Both the position numbers and the translations under genes were made by a program. A stretch of 35,355 nt of DNA from Defluviitaleaceae bacterium (GTDB lineage: Bacteria; Bacillota; Clostridia; Lachnospirales; WQUN01): contig WRAH01000030.1 in the NCBI GenBank assembly GCA_009780315.1, positions 1-35,355 on the forward strand. Direction: 5' to 3'. This document shows, one piece after another, positions 1-7,257 of the stretch. The notes below the pieces were generated by a model that was not told the DNA's origin, ran no database searches, and saw only the letters and a list, made by a program, of their open reading frames with translations. Numbering within the stretch: the first letter of the stretch is position 1; each line of letters opens with the position of its first letter.

Positions 1-101
1 CAATATCAATAAAATAAAACGAATTAAACATACCATGTACGGCAGAGCAAGTTTCTCAACGCTTCGTACCAAAGTCTTAATGTTTGAAATATGGAAAATT
101 G

Positions 102-614
102 TCAACTAATTTGGGAAAGAACCTTTATCCCCTTGACAGATGACGTTATTAGAGTTATCGGTCTGTCATTAAATAATATTCCTATGTCATAATCCATTGT
201 AGACTTATTCTCAATAGAGATAAATATAAAATCTCTACCATCAGCATATGATTCCAAGGTGTCAGCACCGCTAGGTAATTTCTGAAATGATGGAATATAT
301 GTCGTAATAGATTTGCTTGGAGCAATTGCCTCATCTTCCTTTGGAATGCTATGGCGTTTCTCTATATTCATCACGTAAATATCATTATAATTTCTATAGT
401 AATGGTTAAGACCCATTATACCATTTTTTCTATCAGTATGATATTTGCGTAAAACAGAAGCCTCATCTCGGTTTCGCCGCCATCTTCTTGACTTCCCTTT
501 AATATAAAATGTAATAAGAGATGTTATTATAGCAACAATAATGGGTACTATTATCGTTGTCATGATTGGCGCAAAGCCTGACAGAATGTAAGATAACTCA
601 TCAATCATTGCCAT
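102..614 (-). CDS. Hypothetical protein with one N-terminal membrane segment
   Basis: This is a 170-residue protein that I do not recognise. Residues about 12-38 form one strongly hydrophobic helix (Pro-Ile-Met, many Ile/Val/Thr), followed at once by a basic Lys-Gly-Lys-Ser-Arg-Arg-Trp-Arg-Arg stretch. This predicts an N-out, C-in single-pass protein with a soluble cytoplasmic domain of about 125 residues. The ATG at 614 is preceded by a GGGGTG ribosome binding site; a second Met lies two codons in. It is the most downstream gene of the minus-strand island row. A role as membrane-anchored cargo of the island is inference only. Confidence 0.6.
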   Translation of the reverse strand: MAMIDELSYILSGFAPIMTTIIVPIIVAIITSLITFYIKGKSRRWRRNRDEASVLRKYHTDRKNGIMGLNHYYRNYNDIYVMNIEKRHSIPKEDEAIAPSKSITTYIPSFQKLPSGADTLESYADGRDFIFISIENKSTMDYDIGILFNDRPITLITSSVKGIKVLSQIS

Positions 615-658
615 GCACCCCGTTAAGCCATATTGTTTTATGAATATCTTTATCCTTT

Positions 659-1281
659 TTAAACAGACCTAATCAAAGTACATAAAAAGAACCATCCTTT
701 TGAATTGGTCAAGTAAAATACATTACCACATTGCGTTTCATTAAAATAAGGATGCCCCAACAAATAGCAATGAAGTACATTAACAAATGATCCAATAAAC
801 GCTGTGTCAACAATGCAATATACATCTAAGACTTTTCCTCTAATTATCACGTTGACATGCTTTGCTCTTATATTTGCTAAATAGCTTCTACCAGAAATGG
901 GGAATGTCCCTTCTATGTTATATCCGTCCGCCAAGGGGCTATTTTTTCCGATATAAAACTCAAAAATATATGGCTTCATTATATCAATAGCGTTGAGAAG
1001 ACCTTGGAAATTATTAGTATGTGGGTTTATCATTGTAATTTTTCTATCAAGAATATCAACTTGTGAATACTCATCGAAGTTAAAAACATCTCTTTCTTTT
1101 ATAGCATCATTTGCATGTTGAAAAAACATCCTATGTTTAGCTTTTTGATTATCACCACTAAAATCAAATTCAATGCCACGCCAATGGAAAACCCACTCTG
1201 CCAATTCCTCGTCAACGCCTATTTTAATAATTGCTGCAAGCAGCTTTTTGAACTTCCCCTTAACACTTTAACTTTCGCCAT
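659..1281 (-). pseudogene. Hypothetical island protein, likely frameshifted near its start
   Basis: The open frame from 1204 (TTG) gives 181 residues, but this start has no spaced ribosome binding site. Coding character continues upstream in the same frame (Lys-Gly-Lys-Phe-Lys-Lys-Leu-Leu..., then Asp-Glu-Glu-Leu-Ala-Glu) up to a TAA at 1268-1270. An ATG at 1281, 1 base out of frame and preceded by AAAGGA, opens MAKVKV. Adding one base near 1262-1267 joins the two into a protein of about 207 residues. So this is either a decayed gene or an assembly error. No family is recognised; it is a soluble mixed alpha/beta sequence without Cys clusters or membrane segments. If translation really starts at 1204, the N-terminal 26 residues are lost. 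Confidence 0.5.
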
Positions 1282-1314
1282 CCATGTCACATTCCTTTAC
1301 TTTTTTATAACGTG

Positions 1315-1348
1315 AACCCTCCCATAAGTTAAAGATTATGAGAGGGTT
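1315..1348 (-). terminator. Intergenic hairpin after the 1359-2246 gene
   Basis: A 13-bp stem with an 8-base loop lies just past the stop codon at 1359. In minus-strand RNA every pair forms, with one U-G wobble; in plus-strand RNA that pair becomes an A-C mismatch, so the structure is tuned to the minus strand. No clear U tract follows, so it may be a weak terminator or a 3'-end stabiliser rather than a strong stop. Confidence 0.5.
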
Positions 1349-1358
1349 TATCATGTTT

Positions 1359-2246
1359 TCACGCTATAACAAACTCTCCTGCCAATTTCAAAAGCATTTG
1401 ATTTCGCTTACCATCTCCAAAATTAACAAGATTAAACCAATGCTGCGTATCAAAAATAATCTCTTGTGTATATACTTGTTGCCTTCCATTCCATATGCAA
1501 AGCTCCATCAGTTCAACCAGTTCATGATTTCGGACACATTTCCTATACCCAACAAACGCAAAAGTTAAATTTAAGAACATATCTTCACTTGCTGTAATTC
1601 TTACTAAATCCGATTCATCATCCTGCTTCAACGTTACTTCAGGACAGTTTCGGAGAATATTTGCTAATGCACTGTCTGCGTACAACTTCTGTCCATATAG
1701 GTTTTGATTATTTGACATATAAGCAAATATCCACGGTATATTCTCTAATGTTGCACCCATAAAAAAATGACCTAGAGCATCAAAATACGTTCTCAGCATC
1801 GACCTCAATAGTGTTGCTCCAAATAAAAATGGCATTTGCTTATTTAGTAAGTAAACAACTCGGTCAAATTGGCTTATCAACATACTAACTATCTCATTCG
1901 CTAATTTATCATAAGTCATTGGGCGACGAGCATCCTTTTCATAAGCTTGGTTTCTTGATGCTAAAGGACAATAATCATAAGCTTCTTGATTATATTCTGC
2001 TATTCCTTTCAGTGAGTAACGCCTATGTCTCCCATGTGGTTTACCCTTATACTTGTCATTCTTATTATAAAAACCAACAACGGTAATTGGATTTTCACAT
2101 ACTGGACAAATGGCATATTGTTTAAGTTCACCCTTCGAGTTCTTTTGATAATAGGGATACTCCTTCAATGTCGCCATCTCAAACTGTTTTTGAATTATTG
2201 GTATATACTTTGCGCCATCTTTATTAAGAAGCCTACAGTAATCCAT
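1359..2246 (-). CDS. Hypothetical island protein with a CxxC knuckle
   Basis: This 295-residue protein is not assigned to a family. Near residue 47 it has Cys-Pro-Val-Cys-Glu-Asn-Pro-Ile, the shape of half a zinc ribbon, followed by a basic Gly-Arg-His-Arg-Arg-Tyr stretch and another Cys-Pro near residue 93. The rest looks mostly helical, with Trp and aromatic residues in the middle (Ile-Pro-Trp-Ile-Phe-Ala-Tyr). A zinc-stabilised N-terminal domain that binds nucleic acid or protein is possible but unproven. The ATG at 2246 is preceded by AAGGGGAT and overlaps the 3' end of the gene at 2233-2484 by 14 bases, so the two are translationally coupled. Confidence 0.6.
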   Translation of the reverse strand: MDYCRLLNKDGAKYIPIIQKQFEMATLKEYPYYQKNSKGELKQYAICPVCENPITVVGFYNKNDKYKGKPHGRHRRYSLKGIAEYNQEAYDYCPLASRNQAYEKDARRPMTYDKLANEIVSMLISQFDRVVYLLNKQMPFLFGATLLRSMLRTYFDALGHFFMGATLENIPWIFAYMSNNQNLYGQKLYADSALANILRNCPEVTLKQDDESDLVRITASEDMFLNLTFAFVGYRKCVRNHELVELMELCIWNGRQQVYTQEIIFDTQHWFNLVNFGDGKRNQMLLKLAGEFVIA

Positions 2247-2484
2247 ATAAATCCCCTTTTAAGAAATCTTCTATAGAAGTTGTATTTTTTAGTTCACTTG
2301 CAAAAAAAGCATCTACCCACCAGCCTCTATCTATCTCTGGCACAGCACCTTGAATCTCTGCAATACGCAAACATTCTAAAATCGTACTGATTCCAATATT
2401 AAGACACATCAATTGTTTCAAGTCGTTTACTTCAAAATAACTTTCTTTAGTATGCCTATGAGCCATTATCTCTTTCAGTTGCAA
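2233..2484 (-). CDS. Small hypothetical protein coupled to the next island gene
   Basis: This small soluble protein is not recognised. The TTG at 2484 gives 83 residues and follows AGAGG at rather short spacing; an in-frame ATG at 2466 gives 77 residues, so the start is uncertain. It ends inside the start of the CxxC protein gene (14-base overlap), and its own start overlaps the end of the small membrane ORF at 2456-2601. This places all three in one transcript. The middle ([12 protein letters not shown]) looks like a helix-turn-helix-sized helical segment, but no DNA-binding signature is convincing. Confidence 0.5.
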   Translation of the reverse strand: MQLKEIMAHRHTKESYFEVNDLKQLMCLNIGISTILECLRIAEIQGAVPEIDRGWWVDAFFASELKNTTSIEDFLKGDLYGLL

Positions 2485-2601
2485 ATATCCTCTGCATCAA
2501 TGATAGCTCCTTATAAAGCCTACGCATTTTCATAGAAATTTGATAAAGCACATAAAGTAAAAATAAATTCACACCGAATGATATAATAAAAAAATATTCA
2601 T
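2456..2601 (-). pseudogene. Small single-pass membrane ORF with a homopolymer frameshift
   Basis: An ATG at 2601 follows a good AGGAAGGG ribosome binding site but hits a stop after 10 codons. One more base in the 7-A run at 2588-2594 (T run in the mRNA) would give about 48 residues: MNIFFIISFG, a hydrophobic helix rich in Leu/Tyr/Val, then a basic Lys-Met-Arg-Arg-Leu-Tyr-Lys tail, ending in a TAG that overlaps the next gene. The site, coding logic and position support a real small membrane protein gene that is now frameshifted, slips during expression, or is mis-sequenced. Confidence 0.4.
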
Positions 2602-2680
2602 CTCATTACCGCCCTTCCTTGATAACATATTAGGCTAATATTGTTGATATTTGGGTTTTTAAATCAATGTTCTAATCTTT

Positions 2681-2878
2681 CTACTCCAAAAAATCTTCTT
2701 CCGTCAACGCACTCAATTTAAGTACAATCTCCATGTCTTCTGCATCCGAATAACTCTGATGAACTATTCTTTCAATATCTTCATGGTTTAGGAAGTAAAT
2801 TTGTTCTTCATCAATATATCCTTCGGACCATAAACTAAGGGTATAGTCGAAAATACCGTGACCTTCTATGTGCGTCAC
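2681..2878 (-). CDS. Short acidic hypothetical ORF abutting the att site
   Basis: This 65-residue acidic ORF begins with GTG at 2878, five bases from the tRNA-like att sequence, with a weak TAGTAGG upstream. The frame stays open through the tRNA remnant, so the ORF could be the C-terminal part of a longer gene cut by recombination at the att site, or a short native island gene. The sequence is mostly helical (many Glu, Asp, Ile, Leu), with no Cys, no membrane segment and no known motif. Confidence 0.4.
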   Translation of the reverse strand: MTHIEGHGIFDYTLSLWSEGYIDEEQIYFLNHEDIERIVHQSYSDAEDMEIVLKLSALTEEDFLE

Positions 2879-2882
2879 CCTA

Positions 2883-2924
2883 CTACGGATCAGAAGGTCG
2901 AGGGTTCAAATCCTTTCTCGCACA
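2883..2924 (+). repeat. 3' half of tRNA-Arg(ACG): attachment site remnant
   Basis: The sequence reads as the 3' part of a tRNA starting in the anticodon loop: C-T-ACG-G-A (anticodon ACG, Arg), 3' anticodon stem TCAGA, variable loop AGGTC, T stem and loop around GGTTCAAAT, then the 3' acceptor strand CTCGCAC with discriminator A and no encoded CCA. The required 5' partner strands (TCTGA for the anticodon stem, GTGCGAG for the acceptor) are absent upstream, so it cannot be a functional tRNA. It marks attR of the island to its left. Confidence 0.85.
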
Positions 2925-2972
2925 AAATAAAAATCCCTGCAATCGTGATGATTGTAGGGATTTTTATTTTGT
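2922..2972 (+). terminator. Strong bidirectional terminator, native to the tRNA-Arg gene
   Basis: A 23-bp stem with one G-U pair and a 5-base GTGAT loop, flanked by A-rich and T-rich arms (AAAATAAAAATCCC / GGGATTTTTATTTT), follows the tRNA remnant directly. It works in both directions and can also end the transcript of the gene at 3012-3677. Its attachment to the remnant supports this side being the original chromosome. Confidence 0.85.
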
Positions 2973-3011
2973 CGGTAACAGTGTTGTAACTAAGTTCTTA
3001 CTATATGATAT

Positions 3012-3677
3012 TTATACAGGGTCAGAATCCAAGGTGACAAAGTAATCATAAAACGGCATAAGAAATTGATAGCCGCTGACAATGCGGTCTACCAATTGAG
3101 GGGAATACAATTCATCGCCGTTTTGTTGCTGATGCATGAGTGAAAATGCTTTCCGATTATACCATTCTGCTACTTTAGGGGACGGTACTTCTTTTTTACG
3201 CTTGTATTCATCCCCGCTAAGGATAAACTCCTTTTGTTCCTCCAGCGGGGCAATGAACTGCTCAAATTGTTTAGGGTTACGGTCAACACGCGCCCTAAAC
3301 TTTGCCATGGTTGCTGCTTTTGATTGATAATACCCCAAACCATAGCTCCAATTTTCAGGAGATAAATCAAACCAAAACACTGGTGTTGATGTCCAATCTT
3401 CACTAGGTTTTTCAACAGAGAACCATAAATTGCATCGGTATGGCTCTCCGCCTCGCACACGCCGTGCATCCTTATAAATACGCGAAACCTTATGGATAAA
3501 ACCATACTGACTATAGTCTGCCGACATTCTTTCAAATACTTCTTTGCCTAATGCTTTCATGGGGGTTTGAAAATCCTGCTTGAAGTCCTCTTTGTGGGCT
3601 TCAAACCAAGCTTTCTGGTTATTAAGGCGGAGATTCCACATAAAATCAATTGTACGGGGAGTAAATCCATTAAACAT
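3012..3677 (-). CDS. DUF2461 (TIGR02453) family protein
   Basis: This is a 221-residue soluble protein of the DUF2461 family. The family hallmarks are present: Phe-Asn-Gly-Phe-Thr-Pro-Arg-Thr at the start, then the Leu-Arg-Leu-Asn-Asn-Gln-Lys-Ala-Trp-Phe motif near residue 20, Ile-Tyr-Lys-Asp-Ala-Arg-Arg near residue 70, and the Trp/Phe-rich core with Gly-Leu-Gly-Tyr-Tyr. The biochemical function of the family is unknown. I chose the ATG at 3677 because AGAGG lies 9 bases upstream; an ATG at 3701 adds 8 residues but has no such site. It is the first gene of the chromosomal side next to the island boundary. Confidence 0.85.
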   Translation of the reverse strand: MFNGFTPRTIDFMWNLRLNNQKAWFEAHKEDFKQDFQTPMKALGKEVFERMSADYSQYGFIHKVSRIYKDARRVRGGEPYRCNLWFSVEKPSEDWTSTPVFWFDLSPENWSYGLGYYQSKAATMAKFRARVDRNPKQFEQFIAPLEEQKEFILSGDEYKRKKEVPSPKVAEWYNRKAFSLMHQQQNGDELYSPQLVDRIVSGYQFLMPFYDYFVTLDSDPV

Positions 3678-3722
3678 TTTGTTCAACCTCTCTATGTGCA
3701 TTATAATATTGTGAGTATTTCT

Positions 3723-4343
3723 TTAAAAACCATCTTCTTCATTTGCAATCAATAAAGTTATTCGTCCCTTAATATACGACCCTTCAAGCGTAGAAAGGCT
3801 AAAACAAACCCTTTCTGGAGAGACACAGTCCACACAATGTCCCACCGATATACACGGCGGGTTATATCCTGCCCGCTTCGCGTTCAACGGGGCAGATATA
3901 TTTCTAACCCTGTGTAAAGCATCTTCATAGGTGGTGGTTATTTTATTTTTTCCAATCACTAAATAAACTTTGTCAGGCCCATATGTAATAGCAGCCACTC
4001 TATTTCCACTATGGTCAATATTCACGATTTTGCCATCTATAGACACAGCGTTTGAACTAGAAATATAACAGTCGGTTAAAAGGGATTTTCGTTTAATGTC
4101 TTTTATTTCTTCTTGCGTGCTTCCAAAAGTTTTATCATAAACAGTATTCCCCTTATGGGTAAGTGCTTTGGTAATTTCCATATGCTTTAATGTTTGTGAA
4201 TTGCCAATGCCAACAGTACTGCTGTCGGGTATTTGATTTAAAAGATATGTTTTTATATTCTCAAAGGTGTTAAACCATAGTACTTCTATATTGCGCTTTT
4301 TGAAGTTTGATTCAAGTGCTTTAATTACAAAAGTGTTGCTCAT
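3723..4343 (-). CDS. LUD-domain protein (lactate utilisation type)
   Basis: This 206-residue protein belongs to the LUD (DUF162) family, related to LutC/YkgG and the clostridial stand-alone forms. Visible features are the Val-Gly-Ile-Gly-Asn-Ser-Gln-Thr-Leu phosphate-binding-like loop near residue 45, Ser-Ser-Ser-Asn-Ala-Val near residue 97, and a Cys cluster at about residues 164-179 (Cys-x5-Cys-x2-Cys-x6-Cys) that may bind metal or an iron-sulfur cluster. The start has an AAAGGAG site. No lutA or lutB partner is nearby, so a role in lactate oxidation is not supported; the stand-alone forms have no settled function. A fragment of a second LUD gene lies at 9177-9440. Confidence 0.85.
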   Translation of the reverse strand: MSNTFVIKALESNFKKRNIEVLWFNTFENIKTYLLNQIPDSSTVGIGNSQTLKHMEITKALTHKGNTVYDKTFGSTQEEIKDIKRKSLLTDCYISSSNAVSIDGKIVNIDHSGNRVAAITYGPDKVYLVIGKNKITTTYEDALHRVRNISAPLNAKRAGYNPPCISVGHCVDCVSPERVCFSLSTLEGSYIKGRITLLIANEEDGF

Positions 4344-4395
4344 TATTGTAATCTCCTTTAATTAGTATAGGTAATGTATATCATAAATATAATCA

Positions 4396-5088
4396 CTAAA
4401 TATCAAGTACATTTATCTTTGATAATTTTTCTCTTAACGCTAAAGATTCTTTTTGCTGAACATAAAGTAATCTAGATGGATTATATTGATATCCAAAGAC
4501 TTGCAAGAGTTGTTTTGCATCATCTTTGTTAACTTCCAAAAAATCTGCAAGTTCAAAGTGATTCCATTCTTTTCTGGAAAAAATTAAATCAAAGTATGAT
4601 TGCGGAGGAATATATTTTTCCTTTTTACCCTTAAATAGTGAATGCACCCATTTGCCAGCACCACCTACAATTGCAATCAATCCAGTGACTGTAACGAACT
4701 GGTCAATTATAGGATAAATTGACATCCATATCTCATATAATTTAATAAAACCAGGGCCGCCTGCTTGAATATGTCCTGTTTTAACGACAATAGTATTATC
4801 ACAAATATTGTGTGTAACTAAAAAATCCTTTACTTTAGTATCAGCATATAGCATATTCCAATAAACCTTACCATCTGATGAAACAACATACGGCAACGCA
4901 ATAGTATTAAACGTAAAAATACCGCTTAAAGCATAATATTCAGATAGGTCAGCAATTGATATACTAATAGAATCTAACATTTGTTGAATCGTTGTTTCTT
5001 CAAAAATTTCAACTTCATGTATCAATTCTTTATCTATCGTTTGATCACATGGATATAATATATTGTGCGCTACAACTATAATTTTCAA
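4396..5088 (-). CDS. Unrecognised protein: alpha/beta domain, membrane helix, C-terminal helical domain
   Basis: This 230-residue protein is not recognised. Residues 1-110 look like a compact alpha/beta domain, perhaps beta-grasp-like, with alternating strands ending in Thr-Ile-Val-Val-Lys-Thr-Gly and then Ala-Gly-Gly-Pro-Gly. Residues about 120-150 are hydrophobic (Tyr-Pro-Ile-Ile...Leu-Ile-Ala-Ile-Val-Gly-Gly-Ala) and likely cross the membrane. Residues 165-225 are helical and could form a winged-helix-like fold (Glu-Leu-Ala-Asp-Phe-Leu-Glu-Val). The start is TTG at 5088, after GGGAAG, overlapping the stop of the 36-codon ORF at 5085-5195. Composition is AT-rich like the island genes, suggesting transfer. 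Fold guesses are inference. Confidence 0.6.
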   Translation of the reverse strand: MKIIVVAHNILYPCDQTIDKELIHEVEIFEETTIQQMLDSISISIADLSEYYALSGIFTFNTIALPYVVSSDGKVYWNMLYADTKVKDFLVTHNICDNTIVVKTGHIQAGGPGFIKLYEIWMSIYPIIDQFVTVTGLIAIVGGAGKWVHSLFKGKKEKYIPPQSYFDLIFSRKEWNHFELADFLEVNKDDAKQLLQVFGYQYNPSRLLYVQQKESLALREKLSKINVLDI

Positions 5089-5195
5089 AACGAATCATCT
5101 TCCCAATGTTCTAAAATAGTATTGATATACATATTATGCCATGCATCTGCAAATACTGCAATAAGATGCTTTGACCTTGTCCCACCTTTCATCAT
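5085..5195 (-). CDS. Possible 36-residue leader ORF coupled to the 4396-5088 gene
   Basis: A minus-strand ORF of 36 codons begins Met-Met-Lys-Gly-Gly-Thr-Arg-Ser-Lys and ends Glu-Asp-Asp-Ser-Phe; its TGA overlaps the TTG start of the downstream gene. The overlap suggests translational coupling, and the sequence (Ala-Val-Phe-Ala-Asp-Ala-Trp-His) has a protein-like look. The upstream ribosome binding site is poor, so it may be a C-terminal relic of a longer gene or not translated at all. Confidence 0.3.
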   Translation of the reverse strand: MMKGGTRSKHLIAVFADAWHNMYINTILEHWEDDSF

Positions 5196-5230
5196 TTCAT
5201 AATAAACTTTAGTTATAATCAATCATTACA

Positions 5231-5259
5231 TTGTGCCTATCAAGAAAATGTCATATAAT
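5231..5259 (+). promoter_or_regulatory. Sigma-A type promoter of hflX
   Basis: TTGTGC at 5231-5236 and a perfect TATAAT at 5254-5259 are separated by 17 bases. They lie about 45 bases before the hflX start codon and point toward it. Confidence 0.6.
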
Positions 5260-5304
5260 GTTTTTCATCATTAAAAACATAAACGAAAGCGAGACTTTAT
5301 AACT

Positions 5305-7086
5305 ATGGTTACTGGAAATATAGACGGCATACGTAAGTCATATATTGAACGGCTTGAATCAATTTTTGACATGGAAATTGACCGCAAGCAATTTTGCTCA
5401 GATGAAATGCTGGAAACGCTGGCGTTTTTCACTGAAGCCACAGGGCGTGAAGCCATGGTTTATCTCGACCGCGCAGGGCGAATCGAAGCCGTAACCGTAG
5501 GCGAACAAGACCGCATAAGCTTGCCCAACATGGGTAAACGCCGTTCAGATACCCGCTTAAGCGGAATCCGTTGTATACACACTCACCCTGGCGGCAATGG
5601 CAATTTATCAAAAGTAGATATCCAATCTTTAAAGGCAACCAAGTTTGACGCAATGGCAGCCATTGGTGTATTAGATGGCCGCCCAACTTTTATGCAAGTA
5701 GGCATTTTAGATGAAATAATATCCGACGACGATATATCCGTTTCACTATTTGGGCCATATAAAGCGAACGCAATCCCTAGTGATATGTTGTGGGCAGAAA
5801 TAGAAGCCGCAGACCTTCGCATTCGCCCATCCGAATCAAAAAAAGCAGAAGCCGAAATAGCCCGCGCAATTTTAGTAGGCATAGACAGCAAAGCAGATGA
5901 CAATGAACCCCTAAAAGAATTACGTCAACTCGCTGACACCGCAGGTTTTATAACCATCGGATATGTTGTACAAGCCAAATCAAAACCTGACAAAACCTAC
6001 TACCTCGGTTATGGCAAACTTCACGACTTAATTTTAGAAATTCAAAAGTTAAGAGCTGACACCGTTATTTTTGATGATGAATTAACCCCATCACAAATCC
6101 GAAATATCCAAAAAGAACTAGGCAAGACAGAACTTATTGACAGAACCGCCCTAATATTAGATATCTTTTCTGGGCGGGCATCCACTCATGAAGGAAGACT
6201 GCAAGTAGAGCTTGCCCAAACAAAATACCTGTTACCCAGAATGACAGGATACTGGGGACACTTTACCCGCATGGCTGGCGGCGGCGGCGGTGGCGGCGGT
6301 GCGCGCCGTGGCGAAGGCGAAACCCAGTTGGAAGTTGACCGCAGACTACTGCGCAAACGCGTTGTAGAGCTGGAAAAAGAAATTGATAAAGTAAAATCCC
6401 GCCGCGAAATTCAACGCATTGCACGTGAACGCTCAAAAATCCCCATTGTTTCATTGGTAGGCTACACAAACGCTGGAAAATCCACCCTCATGAACGCCCT
6501 CTCTGGCAGTGATGTTTTGGCAGAGAATAAACTTTTCGCAACCCTAGACACTGTTTCTCGCAGAGTAAACTTTGGCAGTGGTGAATTTTTACTTGTTGAC
6601 ACTGTTGGATTCATCAATAAACTACCCCATGACTTGGTAGATGCTTTCCGCGCCACACTGGAAGAAGCGCGTTTTGCAGACTTGCTCCTTCACGTTGTCG
6701 ATTCATCATCTGAAAATCGCAACCACCAAATGGAGGTCGTAACCGATGTATTAACCCAGCTTAAAGCCCATACAAATCCCATGCTTACCGTATACAACAA
6801 ATGCGATGTAGCCAATGAAGAAATCATTACAGGAACAGAAGGTGTAACCATTTCTGCAATCACAGGCATGGGCATGGAAGACCTTAAAAATGCCATCACC
6901 CAAAAATTATCAGAAATGCGCATGGACGTTTCATTCATTTTACCTTTAGACGCTGGTGGACTCATTTCTAAAATTTATGCCAATGGACAAGTCCACGAAT
7001 GCGAATATAAAGAGAATGGAATCCATCTCAACGCAACAGTCACACGAGAAGATGAAGCCCGCTTACAAGCCGTGGCAATAAACTAA
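5305..7086 (+). CDS. hflX: GTPase HflX with N-terminal JAMM-like domain
   Basis: HflX is a ribosome-associated GTPase that splits or rescues stalled 70S ribosomes in the cytoplasm. At 593 residues this protein is much longer than the usual 410-430. The canonical part runs from about residue 190: HflX N-domain, Gly-rich linker with eight consecutive Gly at about 325-332 and Gly-Glu-Thr-Gln-Leu-Glu, P-loop GYTNAGKST at 386-394, Asp-Thr-Val-Gly at 432-435, Asn-Lys-Cys-Asp at 498-501. Residues 1-180 carry a full JAMM/MPN+ signature: Glu49, His92-x-His94, seven residues, Ser102-x-x-Asp105. Similar long forms exist in Clostridia to my knowledge. Whether the domain is an active metalloprotease is unknown. 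It is a single-gene unit with its own promoter and terminator. Confidence 0.95.
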   Translation: MVTGNIDGIRKSYIERLESIFDMEIDRKQFCSDEMLETLAFFTEATGREAMVYLDRAGRIEAVTVGEQDRISLPNMGKRRSDTRLSGIRCIHTHPGGNGNLSKVDIQSLKATKFDAMAAIGVLDGRPTFMQVGILDEIISDDDISVSLFGPYKANAIPSDMLWAEIEAADLRIRPSESKKAEAEIARAILVGIDSKADDNEPLKELRQLADTAGFITIGYVVQAKSKPDKTYYLGYGKLHDLILEIQKLRADTVIFDDELTPSQIRNIQKELGKTELIDRTALILDIFSGRASTHEGRLQVELAQTKYLLPRMTGYWGHFTRMAGGGGGGGGARRGEGETQLEVDRRLLRKRVVELEKEIDKVKSRREIQRIARERSKIPIVSLVGYTNAGKSTLMNALSGSDVLAENKLFATLDTVSRRVNFGSGEFLLVDTVGFINKLPHDLVDAFRATLEEARFADLLLHVVDSSSENRNHQMEVVTDVLTQLKAHTNPMLTVYNKCDVANEEIITGTEGVTISAITGMGMEDLKNAITQKLSEMRMDVSFILPLDAGGLISKIYANGQVHECEYKENGIHLNATVTREDEARLQAVAIN

Positions 7087-7087
7087 T

Positions 7088-7120
7088 AAAAAAAGCCTAT
7101 ACACTATATAGGCTTTTTTT
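7088..7120 (+). terminator. Rho-independent terminator of hflX
   Basis: A 14-bp perfect stem (seven A, then GCCTATA, paired with TATAGGC and seven T) with a 5-base loop sits two bases after the stop codon region. Its A/T arms make it bidirectional. Confidence 0.9.
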
Positions 7121-7257
7121 ATATTTTCAAAGGGATGTTAAAACATGTTTTGAGTTGCTGTTGCCATAAATCCACCATCTTAGTGAGGATAAAGTCCCTC
7201 AATTGTTAAACCTAATTTTTCATATTCTGAAAATATCACAATAGATGAACGGCGATT

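Larger units (their letters stand above)
1..2924. mobile_element. Right end of a tRNA-Arg-integrated genomic island
   Basis: The stretch left of the tRNA 3' remnant at 2883-2924 is read as the distal end of an integrated element. When an integrase inserts into the 3' half of a plus-strand tRNA gene, the intact tRNA is rebuilt on the left and a 3' fragment stays on the right, beside the original terminator. That is what is seen here. All genes inside are on the minus strand, AT-rich and unrecognised, and two look frameshifted, which fits accessory DNA. No integrase, excisionase, relaxase or phage structural gene is visible, so the element type (prophage, ICE or satellite) cannot be decided from this end. 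Confidence 0.7.

Noticed and set aside
1..101. Partial gene at the left edge
   Set aside because: A minus-strand frame is open to the edge (Ser-Val-Glu-Lys-Leu-Ala-Leu-Pro), but it is too short and has no start site to support a call.
1115..1568. Plus-strand ORFs inside the island row
   Set aside because: They lie opposite to minus-strand genes with better coding character and lack ribosome binding sites.
2883..2924. Functional tRNA gene
   Set aside because: Only the part from the anticodon loop to the discriminator is present; the 5' acceptor, D arm and 5' anticodon stem are missing.
6263..6469. Minus-strand ORF across the HflX glycine run
   Set aside because: It is a by-product of the GC-rich Gly repeat on the coding strand.
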